Counted from the first letter of the stretch, positions 1 through 9,760 are shown. The stretch: DNA of 64,000 bases from Streptomyces diastaticus subsp. diastaticus (GCF_011170125.1 NZ_BLLN01000005.1:1364001-1428000), one strand, 5' to 3'. Notes: generated by a model not told the origin, from the sequence alone. Numbers and translations are program-made.

Positions 1-3000
1 TCCCGTTCCCGGACCAGTGCGAGGACGAGGGCGGTGAGCAGGACGTCGTCCGCGCCGCTGCGGTAGGCCGCGGGGACGGAGGTCAGGATCGCGTTCGTGA
101 GGTCGGCCGGGAGCTCCACCCGGACGGTGTCGGTGGTGGAGGTGAGGTCCCGGCCCGGGTCGAGCGGCCGGGAGCCCACGGGGGCGACGGGGGCCGCGAG
201 CAGATCGCGCCACAACGCCACCTCCGCCACCCGTTCAGGGCGGGCCGCCTCGTCGGCCAGGGCGTGCAGCCATCGGCGCAGGGAGGTGCCCACCCGCGGC
301 AGGGCGGGGATCCGGCCTTCCTGGACCTGGCGCCAAGCCGCGGCCAGGTCGGGCAGCAGCACCCGCCAGGACATGCCGTCGACGACCAGGTGGTGGGCCG
401 CGACCAGTAGCCGCCCGGGCCCGCCTGCGGCCCCCCGGAACAGGACCAGCCGGAGCATCCGCCCAGTCCGGACGTCGATGTGCCGCACGGCCTCGGCGGC
501 CTCGGCGCGCAGCAGGGTCTGCCACGCCTCGCCGTCCCAGTCCCCCGGGCAGGCGACCCGGCCGACGAGCGCGCCGGCGTCCACCGTGCCGGGCGGCTGC
601 ACGAGCAGGCCGTCGTCCGTCAGCCGTGAGCGCAGGACGTCGTGCCGGTCCAGGACGCAGCGCAGGGCCGCGGTGAGGCCGGGGAGGTCGACAGCTGCGG
701 GCAGCTCCAGCACCAGCCACTGGGCGAGGCGGTCCAGGCCGGGACCCCGCTCGGCGTACAGCCGGGCCATGGGGGGCAGCGGCAGCAGGCCGACGCCCCC
801 GCCCTCGAGTTCGGCGAGGGTGGCCGGGGCGGTGTCGCAGGTCGCGGCCTGTGCGAGCGCGGCGACGGTGCGGCACTCGAACACGGTGCGCGGGCTGAAC
901 GCGAGACCGCCGGCGCGGGCGCGGGCCACCACCTGGATCGCCCGGATGCTGTCGCCGCCCAGAGCGAAGAAGTCGTCGTCCACCCCGATGTCGCTCAGGC
1001 CGAGCACCTCGGCGAACGCCGCGGCCAGAAGGCTCTCCTCACCGGTCCGGGGCGGCCGGTGGGCACGGCCGGTGATCTCCGGCTCGGGCAGCGCGGCCCG
1101 GTCCAGCTTGCCGTTCGCGGTCACCGGCATGCGGTCCAGCGCGACGAACACGGCGGGCACCAGGTGGGCGGGCAGCCGGGCCGCGACGAAGCCTCGCAAC
1201 TCGGTGAGGTCCAGACCGGCGTGCAGATCCCAGTCGGTGCCGGTCGGGCCGCTGCCACCGGAGGTGGCCGGGACGACGTACGCGACGAGCTGGGCGGCTC
1301 CATCCGCGCCTCGGCCGGGCCGGGCGACCACGGCCGCCCTGAGCACTCCGGGGTGGTCGGTCAGCGTGTCCTCGATCTCCTGGGGCTCGACCCGGAAGCC
1401 GCGGATCTTCACTTGGTGGTCGGCGCGGCCGGCGAACTCCAGCTCACCGTCGGCGTTCCAGCGCGCGAGGTCGCCGGTCCCGTACATGCGCCGCCCCGGT
1501 TCCCCGAAGGGACAGGCCACGAAGCGCTCCGCGGTCAGGCCCCGGCGGTCGTGGTAGCCCCGGGCGAGTCCGGCGCCCGTGATGTAGAGGTCGCCGAAGA
1601 CACCGGGCGGCAGCGGTCGCAGCCGGCTGTCGAGGACGTAGAGCGCGGTGTTCCAGATCGGGGTGCCGATCGGTATCGTGCGCGCCCCGGGCCGGTACTG
1701 CCACGCGGTGACGTCCACGGCCGCCTCGGTCGGCCCGTACAGGTTGTGCAGCGGCGTGCCGAAGGTCCGGTGGAACCACGCGGCCAGCTCGGCCGGCAAG
1801 GCCTCTCCGCTGCACACGACGCGGCGGAGACCGGTGCACGCGGCAGCCGTCTCCTCGGTGACGAACTCGGCCAGCATCGACGGGACGAAGTGCGCCGTCG
1901 TGACGCCGGCCCGCCGGATCACGTCGGCGAGGTAGTCCGGGTCGCGGTGCCCGTCCGGCCGGGCGACCACCAGGGTGGCGCCGGTGATCAGCGGCCAGAA
2001 GAACTCCCAAACGGACACGTCGAACGAGGCGGACGTCTTCTGCAGGACCCGGTCGGTGCCATCGAGCCGGAAACGATCCTGCATCCAGAGCAGCCGGTTG
2101 ACGATCGCGGCGTGCGTGACGACGACGCCCTTGGGCCGTCCGGTCGATCCCGACGTGTAGATCATGTACGCGGGGTGGTCGACACCGTGCGGGGCAGAGG
2201 TGACGGGCCCTTCGGTGAGCGGGGCGTCGTCGACCATGACCACGGGGACGTCCGTGCGGGGCAGCCGGTCCGCGGTGTCCTTGACCGTGAGCAGCAGCGC
2301 AGGCCCGGCGTCGGCGAGCATGAACTCCACCCGCGCGGCCGGATAGTCCGGATCGACGGGGACGTAGGCGGCGCCCGCCCTGAGGACCGCGACCAGCGCG
2401 ACGACCAGTTCCGGGGAACGGGGCACCGAGACCGCGACGAACCGCTCGGGCCCGGCGCCGCGCTCGGTCAGCAGGCGGGCGAGCCGGCCGGACCTCTCGG
2501 CCAGTTCCCGGTAGGTCGTCCGGGAATCCTCGAAGGTCAGCGCGACGGCGTCCGGGGTGGCGCGGGCCTGCCGGTCCAGCAGTTCGGTCAGGGTCGCCGG
2601 CGGCGGGGTCACCGTGGGTCCGGCGTACTCGGTGAGCAGCGCGCGGCGTTCGGAGGGGTACAGCGCGGTGACGGTCCCGACCGGGGCGTGCGGGTCGGCC
2701 AGGGCCATCCGCAGAAACGTCACGAACCGCTCGGCCAGCCCGGCGATGTCCTGGTCGTCGTACTCGGCCCGCGGCGCGTCGAACCGGACGTACAGGTCGC
2801 TTTCGGCCGTTCCGTCGGTGTAGACGCAGACCATCACCTCGTCGATCACGCCGAAGGTGCCACCGGCGAAGCGGGCCGAGGCTCCCGCCAGGTCGAGCGC
2901 CTCGACGGAGGGGAGCACGTTGACGACGGCGCCGAACGGACTGCGTGCCTCTCCGGCGTGGCCGGTGGCCCGTTTGATCAGAGATATGTCGTGCCGTGCG

Positions 3001-4001
3001 TGCCGCAGGACACGGCGCCGCTCCCGGCCAAGGGCCTCGGCCAGTTCCACGAAGTCGGCCGCCGGGTCCACCCGCGAGCGCAGCGGCACCCGGTTGGAGA
3101 GCAGACCGAGTGAGCGGCGCAGTGCGCCGACGCGGTGATTGACGGTGATGGTCAGCAGCGGCTCGGACAGACCGCACATGTGCCCCAGAAAGGCGGTGGC
3201 GGCCGAGGCGATCAGGTCGGGCACCGAGGTCCCGGCCGCAATGGAGGCGTGTTCCCAGGCGGCGAGTTCGGCGGCCGGGACCGTCGCGGTGCGGGTGGAC
3301 ATCCCCTGCGGGGCGGTGAGGCCGTCCCAGTACCCGGGCTCACCGACGGGGGCGCCGGCGCCGGGCCGGACACCGACGGGCAGACGGGCGGCGGGCAGGT
3401 CACCGGCGAGGTAGTCGGGCCAGAACCGCTCGGCGTCGGCGAACCGCTTCGACGCCCGGTAGGCGGCGTCCTTCGCCGCCGCGTCCTCCGGCGGGTTGGG
3501 GGCGCCCTCCGGCAACGCGGAGCCGGCGCGCAGTGCGCGGTAGATCTCGGCGATCCGCCGGGACAGCAGGGTGAGAACGCCGAACGCGTCGGTGAGGATG
3601 TGGTGGAAGACGAGCACGAGCAGGTGACGGCCGGGGCCCAGCCGGATGGAGCCGATCCGCAGCAGCGCGTCCTCGGTCAGGTCGAAGGGCCGGCGCACGA
3701 GATCGGCGACGACGGCGCGGGCCGCGTCGGCGGGGTCTGAGGTGTCTCCGACATCGAGGCGGAACGGCTCCCACGCCCCGAGGTCCCGGGCGACCGGCCT
3801 CAGTCCGTCGTCGTCGCGGCGGAAGTTCACCCTCAGCGCGTCGGCCTCCGCCACCGCCGCCCGCAGGGCCTCGGCGAGCAGGGCAGTGTCCAGGTCACCG
3901 TCGATGTCCCAGAGAGTCGCCACGTTGTTCGGTACGTCAGGGGTAAACTCCTGCGCGAGCCACATGGCTTCCTGCGCGGATGTGACGCCGTTGCAACCCA
4001 T
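1..4001 (-). CDS. Nonribosomal peptide synthetase, C-A(Ser)-PCP-E, 3' part outside window
   Basis: Partial NRPS that runs off the left edge. The ATG at 4001 has a G-rich RBS (TGGGGG) just upstream. Domains in order: condensation (HHILTDAFG at about 3581-3607), adenylation (TSGSTGRPKG at about 2124-2170), carrier protein (FFALGGDSI near 950-985) and epimerization (HHLVVDGMSWR at 366-400). The carrier has the GGDS form usual before an E domain. Pocket residues read D-V-W-H-V-S-L-V-D(-K), the serine code, so the module should incorporate D-Ser. An N-terminal C domain with no preceding module fits acylation by an aromatic starter. It closes an operon with TE, dehydrogenase, FAD monooxygenase and ABM genes; with the nearby AMP ligase this resembles the D-Ser module of echinomycin/triostin synthetases. 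The family comparison is from memory; the domain reading is direct. Confidence 0.93.
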   Translation of the reverse strand, partial: MGCNGVTSAQEAMWLAQEFTPDVPNNVATLWDIDGDLDTALLAEALRAAVAEADALRVNFRRDDDGLRPVARDLGAWEPFRLDVGDTSDPADAARAVVADLVRRPFDLTEDALLRIGSIRLGPGRHLLVLVFHHILTDAFGVLTLLSRRIAEIYRALRAGSALPEGAPNPPEDAAAKDAAYRASKRFADAERFWPDYLAGDLPAARLPVGVRPGAGAPVGEPGYWDGLTAPQGMSTRTATVPAAELAAWEHASIAAGTSVPDLIASAATAFLGHMCGLSEPLLTITVNHRVGALRRSLGLLSNRVPLRSRVDPAADFVELAEALGRERRRVLRHARHDISLIKRATGHAGEARSPFGAVVNVLPSVEALDLAGASARFAGGTFGVIDEVMVCVYTDGTAESDLYVRFDAPRAEYDDQDIAGLAERFVTFLRMALADPHAPVGTVTALYPSERRALLTEYAGPTVTPPPATLTELLDRQARATPDAVALTFEDSRTTYRELAERSGRLARLLTERGAGPERFVAVSVPRSPELVVALVAVLRAGAAYVPVDPDYPAARVEFMLADAGPALLLTVKDTADRLPRTDVPVVMVDDAPLTEGPVTSAPHGVDHPAYMIYTSGSTGRPKGVVVTHAAIVNRLLWMQDRFRLDGTDRVLQKTSASFDVSVWEFFWPLITGATLVVARPDGHRDPDYLADVIRRAGVTTAHFVPSMLAEFVTEETAAACTGLRRVVCSGEALPAELAAWFHRTFGTPLHNLYGPTEAAVDVTAWQYRPGARTIPIGTPIWNTALYVLDSRLRPLPPGVFGDLYITGAGLARGYHDRRGLTAERFVACPFGEPGRRMYGTGDLARWNADGELEFAGRADHQVKIRGFRVEPQEIEDTLTDHPGVLRAAVVARPGRGADGAAQLVAYVVPATSGGSGPTGTDWDLHAGLDLTELRGFVAARLPAHLVPAVFVALDRMPVTANGKLDRAALPEPEITGRAHRPPRTGEESLLAAAFAEVLGLSDIGVDDDFFALGGDSIRAIQVVARARAGGLAFSPRTVFECRTVAALAQAATCDTAPATLAELEGGGVGLLPLPPMARLYAERGPGLDRLAQWLVLELPAAVDLPGLTAALRCVLDRHDVLRSRLTDDGLLVQPPGTVDAGALVGRVACPGDWDGEAWQTLLRAEAAEAVRHIDVRTGRMLRLVLFRGAAGGPGRLLVAAHHLVVDGMSWRVLLPDLAAAWRQVQEGRIPALPRVGTSLRRWLHALADEAARPERVAEVALWRDLLAAPVAPVGSRPLDPGRDLTSTTDTVRVELPADLTNAILTSVPAAYRSGADDVLLTALVLALVRER

Positions 4002-4248
4002 CCAAATGCCCCCAGCAAAGTGGTGTCCCGGTCAACGGCCCCTCGCCGTGCCGATGCTTGTCGTGGCCCATGTGGTGGAACAACCGAGATGAAAGATGTT
4101 GGCCAGAGACCGAAAAGGAATTGGCCATCACCCGAAACAACTCAGCCACACAGCGCGGGCCGGCGTCCGTCCGGAGCTCGCCGCAACCGCCCTGGAAGGC
4201 CGTCCTTCGCTCCCGGACCCGATCGTTCCCACGGCCGTCCTCCGCCTG

Positions 4249-4587
4249 CTAGCGCGGCTCTTCGGCCGTTGCGTCCGGGCTCCGGTTGTCGTGTGCGCTG
4301 GTCCGGACCACCTGGGCGACGGTCAGCTCGTAGGCGGAGTACCAGTGCTTCCTGCCCATGTGCTGCGCCACCTGGTGCTCGGGGTCGTGACGCCACTTGT
4401 CCAACGTCTCCTCGTCGCGCCACGTCATGACGGCGAGACGTTCACCGTCCTCCCCGGTGTAGTGCTTGACCTCCACCGGGTCGGACCCGGCGACGGCGCG
4501 GACCCGCTCCTGCATCCGCTCCTCGGTGGCGTAGTACTCCTCGCCGGCCTGCTCGGACAGGTGCGACTTGAACAGGATCACGAACAT
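4249..4587 (-). CDS. Antibiotic biosynthesis monooxygenase (ABM) domain small protein
   Basis: 112-aa protein with the dimeric ferredoxin-like ABM layout: an N-terminal strand (MFVILFKSHL), a helix rich in E/R, a central strand (RLAVMTWRDEE) and a C-terminal helix with paired histidines (HDPEHQVAQH). Such proteins act as cofactor-free oxygenases or as small accessory proteins. The ATG at 4587 overlaps the stop of the FAD monooxygenase by about 10 bp, with GGAGG just upstream, so translation is coupled. A gap of about 247 bp with no gene separates it from the NRPS start. An oxygenation or ring-rearrangement step in making the aromatic starter is an inference from position only. Confidence 0.75.
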   Translation of the reverse strand: MFVILFKSHLSEQAGEEYYATEERMQERVRAVAGSDPVEVKHYTGEDGERLAVMTWRDEETLDKWRHDPEHQVAQHMGRKHWYSAYELTVAQVVRTSAHDNRSPDATAEEPR

Positions 4588-5954
4588 CCGGAGTCCTCCA
4601 GGGTGGCTGTGGTCGGGGTGGGGGGAGGGGTGCAGGCGCGCAGCCGGTCGTCCGGAGCCGAGACCAGTCCGGTGCCGTACCGGGCCAGCAGATCCGCCAC
4701 GAGCCGGTCCAAACGCCGGTCGTCGCGCAGTACGGAGGCGTAGCTCTCCTCGCTGAAGGCGCACCGCTCGTACAGCGGCACGAACCGGTCGGGGAAGAGG
4801 ACCGTCAGCCGCCCGCGCAGCACGTCCGCCGAGGTCTCCTCGCGAGGTGGGTTGGCCATGGTGAAGTAGTGCCGGTAGGAGAGCCGGGAGATCGCGTCGG
4901 CGTCCTCGGTCCGCGACTTCTCGTAGGCGGCCAGGCCCGCCGCCCAGTCGGCGGAGGCGTCGAGGCAGGCGACAAGGACCCGGGCGTCCTCGAAGCCGCA
5001 GTTCATGCCCTGCCCCATGAAGGGCGCCATCGCGTGACAGGAGTCACCGAGCAGCGCGAAGGTGTCTCGCCAGACCCATCGGTCGCAGCGGACGGTCGTG
5101 AGGGTCGAGACGGCCTTGGTGGCCAGCTGTTCCGCGATGTCGGGGATGATCGCGGTCGGCTCGGGAAAGTGAGCGGCGAACATCTCGGACAGGTCCTGGC
5201 CACCGCGGGCCGCCGCGTAGGACGGGGCGGGGCCGCCGAGACGCATGAACAAGGAGCCGGAGAGCTTCCCCGACGGCAGGGGGTGCGCGGCGAACATCGC
5301 CTTCCCGGCGGGCCAGAAGTGCGTGACGCCCGGGTCCAGCCGCCCGGCCGGCACGTCGATCTCCTGGTACGCCAGGTCCAGTTTGCGCACCTCGACCCGT
5401 GCGCCGCGCGCCTCCAGGGCGGCCCGGACGGCGGAGTGCGCGCCGTCGCAGCCGAGGACCCGGCGGCACGTCAGCCGGCGCGAGCCGTGCCGGTCCTCCA
5501 CCAGCACCGCGGGTTCGTCCAGGTCCACCGAGCGCACCCGCTGCCCGAAGCGGATGCGCACACCGGGGGTCGCCTCGGCGGCGTCCAGCAGGATCTGGTG
5601 CAGCCGCCGGCGCTCCACCGCCCAGATGGGCTGTCCGTCCCGGCTATAGGGAGTCAACCGCGTCCGGCCGTCGGACAGGTGTCCGCAGCGTCCGTGCAGG
5701 GGGACGCAGATGCGGCGCACGGCGTCCGCGACGCCAAGGTCCGACAGGGCGCGCCAGCCGCGCGCCGACAGCATCACGACGAGTGACCGGCGTTCCGGAG
5801 GGGGCTCCAGTCTGGGGTCCGCCCGTTTCTCCAGCAGGGTGACCGTTCCGAAGCGGGGGGCGAGGTAGCAGGCCGTGACCGCGCCCACCAGACCGGCCCC
5901 CACGATGACGGTCTCCGGGTTCCCGTCCGTGTGGTTCGTGCCGTTGCCGTTCAT
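4578..5954 (-). CDS. FAD-dependent monooxygenase, kynurenine 3-monooxygenase-like
   Basis: 458-aa flavoprotein of the aromatic hydroxylase group. The Rossmann FAD motif VGAGLVGAV lies near residue 20, the DG motif CDGAHSAVR near 175, and the second FAD motif GDSCHAMAPFMGQGMN near 300. The overall pattern, including the GQGMN(C/A)GFEDA stretch, resembles kynurenine 3-monooxygenase. A kynurenine-like substrate fits a quinoxaline- or quinoline-carboxylate starter made from tryptophan. In echinomycin-type clusters an FAD monooxygenase sits in the same place, next to a dehydrogenase. It follows that dehydrogenase after 66 bp and overlaps the ABM gene. The exact substrate cannot be read from sequence. 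Confidence 0.85.
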   Translation of the reverse strand: MNGNGTNHTDGNPETVIVGAGLVGAVTACYLAPRFGTVTLLEKRADPRLEPPPERRSLVVMLSARGWRALSDLGVADAVRRICVPLHGRCGHLSDGRTRLTPYSRDGQPIWAVERRRLHQILLDAAEATPGVRIRFGQRVRSVDLDEPAVLVEDRHGSRRLTCRRVLGCDGAHSAVRAALEARGARVEVRKLDLAYQEIDVPAGRLDPGVTHFWPAGKAMFAAHPLPSGKLSGSLFMRLGGPAPSYAAARGGQDLSEMFAAHFPEPTAIIPDIAEQLATKAVSTLTTVRCDRWVWRDTFALLGDSCHAMAPFMGQGMNCGFEDARVLVACLDASADWAAGLAAYEKSRTEDADAISRLSYRHYFTMANPPREETSADVLRGRLTVLFPDRFVPLYERCAFSEESYASVLRDDRRLDRLVADLLARYGTGLVSAPDDRLRACTPPPTPTTATLEDSGCS

Positions 5955-6020
5955 GCTGTCCCCGCCCCTCGTCCGTCGTTCCGCCCGCGGTTCCGCGGTC
6001 GTGTCCGCGTCCGCACCTGG

Positions 6021-7055
6021 CTACGGCCGCCGCAGTTTCGCCAGGACCGCGGTGCCCACCTCCTTCGTGCCGAGGGATCCGCCGAGGTCGGGGGTGACAC
6101 AGCCGGTCGCCACTGCCGCGGCGACCGCCCGGCGCACCGCGTCCGCCTCCTCGGTCCGGCCCAGGTGCTCGACGAGCAGGGCCACGGAGAGGATCGCGCC
6201 GAACGGGTTGGCGGTGCCGGTGCCCGCGATGTCCGGGGCGCTGCCGTGCACGGGCTCGAAGAGCGCCCGTCCGGTCGCGGGGTTGAGGTTGGCCGACGCC
6301 GCGACGCCCAGGCCGCCGGCGAGCGCGGCCGTGAGGTCGCTCAGGATGTCGCCGTAGGAGTTGTTGGTGACGATGACGTCGAAGGCGGTCGGATCGGTGG
6401 CCAGCCGCAGGGCGGCGGTGTCCACGTAGAGGTGGGACGCCTCAACGTGCGGGTGCCGTGCCACCGCCTCGCTCCAGCACCGCTGCCACAGCTGCCCGCC
6501 GTTGCGGACGGCGTTGGCCTTGTCGACGAGGCACACCGACCTGCGTGCCACGGAGAAGGCGAAGTCCAGTACGCGCGACACGCCGTGACGGGTGCTGAGG
6601 TCCACGTCGACGGCGACCTCCTGGGGGCTCCCGGTGCGGGTGACGCCTCCGATGCCGCTGTAGAGCCCCTCGGTGTTCTCCCTGACGATCACGCAGTCGA
6701 TCGCCCGGCGGGATGGGTCGCGCAGCGGACTGAGCCTGTCGTGCCAAAGCCTGGCGGGGCGGTAGTTGACGTAGAGGTCGAGTTCGAGGCGCAGGGTGGT
6801 GAGGACCTCGCGCACGTACGGGGTGTCACCGAGCCGGGGATCGCCGACGGCGCCGAGGAGCGCCGCCTCGCCGGACCTGATCCGGTCGAGGTCGGCTCCG
6901 GTCAGGGCTGTTCCGGTGCGCAGGTACGCCTCAGCGTTGACGTGGTCCAGGACGTCCGTGCGCACTCCGAGGCCGAGGGCCTCGAGGACGTCCAGCGCCG
7001 GCCCGATCACCTCGGGGCCGATGCCGTCACCGGGGATCACGGCGATGGTGGTCAA
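6021..7055 (-). CDS. Isocitrate/isopropylmalate dehydrogenase-family beta-decarboxylating enzyme
   Basis: 344-aa NAD(P)-dependent beta-decarboxylating dehydrogenase. It begins with IAVIPGDGIGPEV, carries the substrate-loop region VRENTEGLYSG, the catalytic-lysine region CLVDKANAVRN and the Mg-binding stretch VTNNSYGDILSDL, and ends with the adenine-binding FEPVHGSAPDIAG. The start is a TTG at 7055, 7 bp after the thioesterase stop, with GAGGCGG upstream. Its location in a biosynthetic operon argues against a leucine-pathway role. In quinoxaline clusters a homologue is proposed to oxidize a beta-hydroxy intermediate and trigger decarboxylation; that assignment is by analogy. Confidence 0.85.
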   Translation of the reverse strand: MTTIAVIPGDGIGPEVIGPALDVLEALGLGVRTDVLDHVNAEAYLRTGTALTGADLDRIRSGEAALLGAVGDPRLGDTPYVREVLTTLRLELDLYVNYRPARLWHDRLSPLRDPSRRAIDCVIVRENTEGLYSGIGGVTRTGSPQEVAVDVDLSTRHGVSRVLDFAFSVARRSVCLVDKANAVRNGGQLWQRCWSEAVARHPHVEASHLYVDTAALRLATDPTAFDVIVTNNSYGDILSDLTAALAGGLGVAASANLNPATGRALFEPVHGSAPDIAGTGTANPFGAILSVALLVEHLGRTEEADAVRRAVAAAVATGCVTPDLGGSLGTKEVGTAVLAKLRRP

Positions 7056-7062
7056 CGCCGCC

Positions 7063-7809
7063 TCACTTCCGGCCCTGGCTCAGCACGTCCACGACGAGTT
7101 CCGCGACGTCGGACGTCACATGGAAGTGCCCGCCCGGCCGCGCGGTTTCCGTGAAGCCGCCGGAGGTGACGCCCGCCCACCCCGCCAGCTGGGCCTGCTC
7201 CACCAACGGGTCGCCCTCGCCGTGGTAGCAGCGCACGGGGCAGGACAGCGAACGGGCGCCCGGGCGGGGCCGATAGGTCGCGTGGGCCCGCAGGTCCGAG
7301 CGGATGACGGGCAGGAGGAGGTCGCGCAGCTCGGCGTTCTCGGCGATCGCGGGTTCGATGCCGCCCAGCGCGCACAGCGTCGTCCAGAACTCGTCGTCGG
7401 GTGCCAGGTGGATGCTTCTGTTGTTCATCCGTCCGGGCGGCAGAGCGGCGGACACGCAGAGCGCCAGGGGTTCCTCGCCGGCGTCCCGCAGCAGCAGGGC
7501 GGTCTCGTAGGCGACCAGCGCGCCCAGGCTGTGCCCGAACAGAATGTGGTCGCCCGGCGGCAACCGCAGCAGCTCCGCCGCCACGCAGCCGGCCATCGCG
7601 GCCACGTCGTCCACGGGCGGCTCGCCGAAGCGGTCGCCGCGGCCCGGGTACTGAACGGCCATCAGCGACACGCCGGGCGGCACCGCGGCGGACCACTCGC
7701 CGAAGGTGATCCCCGAGCCCCCCGAGTGCGGGAAGCACACCACGCGCACGCCGAGCGGGTCACCGGTGATCATCGACCGCACCCATCCGCGTTCCCGTAT
7801 GCGGCTCAT
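7063..7809 (-). CDS. Type II thioesterase of the NRPS cluster
   Basis: 248-aa alpha/beta-hydrolase of normal type II thioesterase length. It has the early VVCFPHSGG motif, the nucleophile elbow LFGHSLGA and a late catalytic histidine in PGGHFHV. The longer open frame reaches 8286, but the ATG at 7809 is preceded by a near-perfect AGGAGG 9 bp upstream, so this start is preferred. It is the first gene of the leftward operon. Discrete thioesterases of this group either hydrolyse misprimed carriers or release a carrier-bound amino acid; in echinomycin-type pathways one releases beta-hydroxytryptophan. The sequence does not distinguish these roles. Confidence 0.9.
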   Translation of the reverse strand: MSRIRERGWVRSMITGDPLGVRVVCFPHSGGSGITFGEWSAAVPPGVSLMAVQYPGRGDRFGEPPVDDVAAMAGCVAAELLRLPPGDHILFGHSLGALVAYETALLLRDAGEEPLALCVSAALPPGRMNNRSIHLAPDDEFWTTLCALGGIEPAIAENAELRDLLLPVIRSDLRAHATYRPRPGARSLSCPVRCYHGEGDPLVEQAQLAGWAGVTSGGFTETARPGGHFHVTSDVAELVVDVLSQGRK

Positions 7810-8173
7810 CCTCTTCGCCCTCCTGGCCGGCCGTCGTTCCGTCCGCACCATGTTTTCCATTCGCCGCGGATTCGCACGGGCCCACGACAGATGTCGGCAA
7901 GAGATCGGGGGGCGGCTGACCGGGGAGCCGACGATGCCAAGGGACAGGACGACAAGGACCGCAGGTACGCCGCCGCACGGGGCCGGGCTCACGTCGCGTG
8001 CGGACGTCGCGCACCACCGCACGGACACCGCCCGCCACCGAGTGGGGGCACCCGCCCTCCGGCCGCGTCCCCGCCGGACCGCGGCCAGGACGGACCGAGC
8101 GCACCCGCGGCGGCTCCCGGACGGCCGTGCCCCCGATCCATCCCACGACCGACCGCTGGAAGGGAACGCGATC
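7810..8173. promoter_or_regulatory. Divergent control region between thioesterase operon and AMP ligase
   Basis: This 364-bp interval without a convincing gene lies between two divergent transcripts and must hold both promoters. It contains the AGGAGG of the thioesterase and the GGAAGGGAA RBS of the ligase. No clear -35/-10 pair or known operator could be recognised. Confidence 0.55.
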
Positions 8174-9760
8174 ATGCTTGACGGTTTTGTGCACTGGCCC
8201 GAAGAACTCGCGGCGGAGCTGCGCCGGACGGGGGTCTGGCGCGGCCGGCCGATCGGTGACTTGCTGCACGAGTCGTGCCGACGCAACGCCGGGCGGGTGG
8301 CCGTGGTGTGCGGCGAGCGCCGGATGACCTACGCGGAGCTGTCCCGGCGGGCGGACGGACTGGCGGGCGGCCTGATCCAGCTGGGCATCAAGCCCTTGGA
8401 CCGGGTGGTGGTGCACCTCCCCAACGTCCCGGAGTTCGTCGTCCTGGTCTTCGCGCTGCTGCGGGCCGGTGCCGTCCCGGTGCTGGCGCTGCCCGGTCAC
8501 CGCAGAACGGAGATCTCGCATCTGTGCGCCCACTCCGGCGCTGTCGCCTATGTGGTGAAGGACGAGTTCGGCGGGTTCGACTACCGCACGATCGCCCGGG
8601 AGATCCCGTCGGTCCCGCACGTGATTGTCAGCGGTGACGCCCAGGAGTTCACCCAGCTGGAGTCGCTGGACTCCCGTGACGTCGCGCTGCCGCGGGTGGA
8701 CGCGTCCGACCCCGCCCTGTTCCTGCTCTCCGGTGGCACCACCGGACTGCCGAAGTTGATCCCCCGCACCCACGACGACTACGAGTACGTCATGCGGGCC
8801 TGCGCGGAGGCGATGCAGGTGGGCGAGGAGGTGGTGTACCTGGCCGTCAACCCGGTCGCGCACCAGGCGGCCCTCGCCTGTCCGGGCGTGTTCGGCAGTC
8901 TCCTGCTGGGCGGGAAGGCGGTCCTCACGTCGAGCGTGCGGCCCGATGACGTCTTCTCACTGATCCGCCGCGAGGGGGTTACCGTGACCACTGTCGTGCC
9001 CTCGGTGCTGCGGCTGTGGGCCGATTCCGAACGGCCGCCCGGTGAACTGTCCCACCTGCTGATTCAGGTGGGCAGCGCGCCGCTCGACCCGGCCTTGGCG
9101 CGCCGTGCGGCCCAGGTGTTGGGCTGCCGGATCCAGCGGTGGTACGGCATCAGCGAGGGGCTGCTGACCCACACCCGGCTCGACGACCCTGAGGAGGTGG
9201 CCGTCAACACGGACGGCCGCCCGATGTCACCGGGTGACGAGGTCTGGATCGTCGACGAGTCGGGGAACCCCGTGCCCGAGGGCGAGGCGGGCGAGATGCA
9301 GGTACGGGGGCCGTACACCATCCGCGGGTACTACCGGGCCCCCGAGGAGAACGCCCGCTCGTTCACGCCGGACGGCTTCTTCCGCACCGGTGACCTCGTG
9401 CGGCGCGACCCGGACGGCAATATCGTGATCGTCGGCAGGATCAAGGACGTCATCAACCGAGCCGGCGAGAAGGTCTCCGCGGAGGAGCTGGAGCGGCATC
9501 TGCGCACCCACCCCGCCGTGCAGGACGCGGCCGTGATCGGCGTGGCGGACAGCGTGCTCGGCGAACGGACCTACGCGTTCGTCGTCCTCGACGAGGCGGA
9601 CGTCCGTCCGTCGGCCATGAAGGAGTTCCTCAGGGGCCGCGGCCTGGCCGCCTACAAGATCCCCGACCGACTGATACCGATGCCGCAGCTTCCGCGCACA
9701 CCGATGGGCAAGGTCGACAAGAAGGCGCTGCGCGCGGGGATCGCCGCCTCAAAACGCTGA
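8174..9760 (+). CDS. Aryl-acid AMP ligase (EntE/DhbE-like), probable quinoxaline/quinoline-carboxylate activation
   Basis: 528-aa stand-alone adenylation enzyme. The ATG at 8174 follows a strong GGAAGGGAA RBS; the frame is open further upstream but without a start signal. Motifs include LLSGGTTGLPKLIPRTH (ATP loop), WYGISEG, FFRTGDLVRRDPDG and the C-terminal PRTPMGKVDKKAL lysine. In DhbE the residue after the histidine in the A4 segment (AHNY) is an asparagine that contacts 2,3-dihydroxybenzoate; here it reads AHQA, so a different aryl acid is expected. In quinoxaline biosynthesis the activated acid is passed to the fatty-acid carrier protein, which would explain the missing aryl-carrier gene. 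The substrate is inferred from context. Confidence 0.88.
   Translation: MLDGFVHWPEELAAELRRTGVWRGRPIGDLLHESCRRNAGRVAVVCGERRMTYAELSRRADGLAGGLIQLGIKPLDRVVVHLPNVPEFVVLVFALLRAGAVPVLALPGHRRTEISHLCAHSGAVAYVVKDEFGGFDYRTIAREIPSVPHVIVSGDAQEFTQLESLDSRDVALPRVDASDPALFLLSGGTTGLPKLIPRTHDDYEYVMRACAEAMQVGEEVVYLAVNPVAHQAALACPGVFGSLLLGGKAVLTSSVRPDDVFSLIRREGVTVTTVVPSVLRLWADSERPPGELSHLLIQVGSAPLDPALARRAAQVLGCRIQRWYGISEGLLTHTRLDDPEEVAVNTDGRPMSPGDEVWIVDESGNPVPEGEAGEMQVRGPYTIRGYYRAPEENARSFTPDGFFRTGDLVRRDPDGNIVIVGRIKDVINRAGEKVSAEELERHLRTHPAVQDAAVIGVADSVLGERTYAFVVLDEADVRPSAMKEFLRGRGLAAYKIPDRLIPMPQLPRTPMGKVDKKALRAGIAASKR

Noticed and set aside
642..3113. 823-aa open frame on the plus strand
   Set aside because: Antisense to the NRPS. 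The minus-strand frame holds every NRPS core motif; the plus frame is Gly/Arg/Val-rich with no domains.
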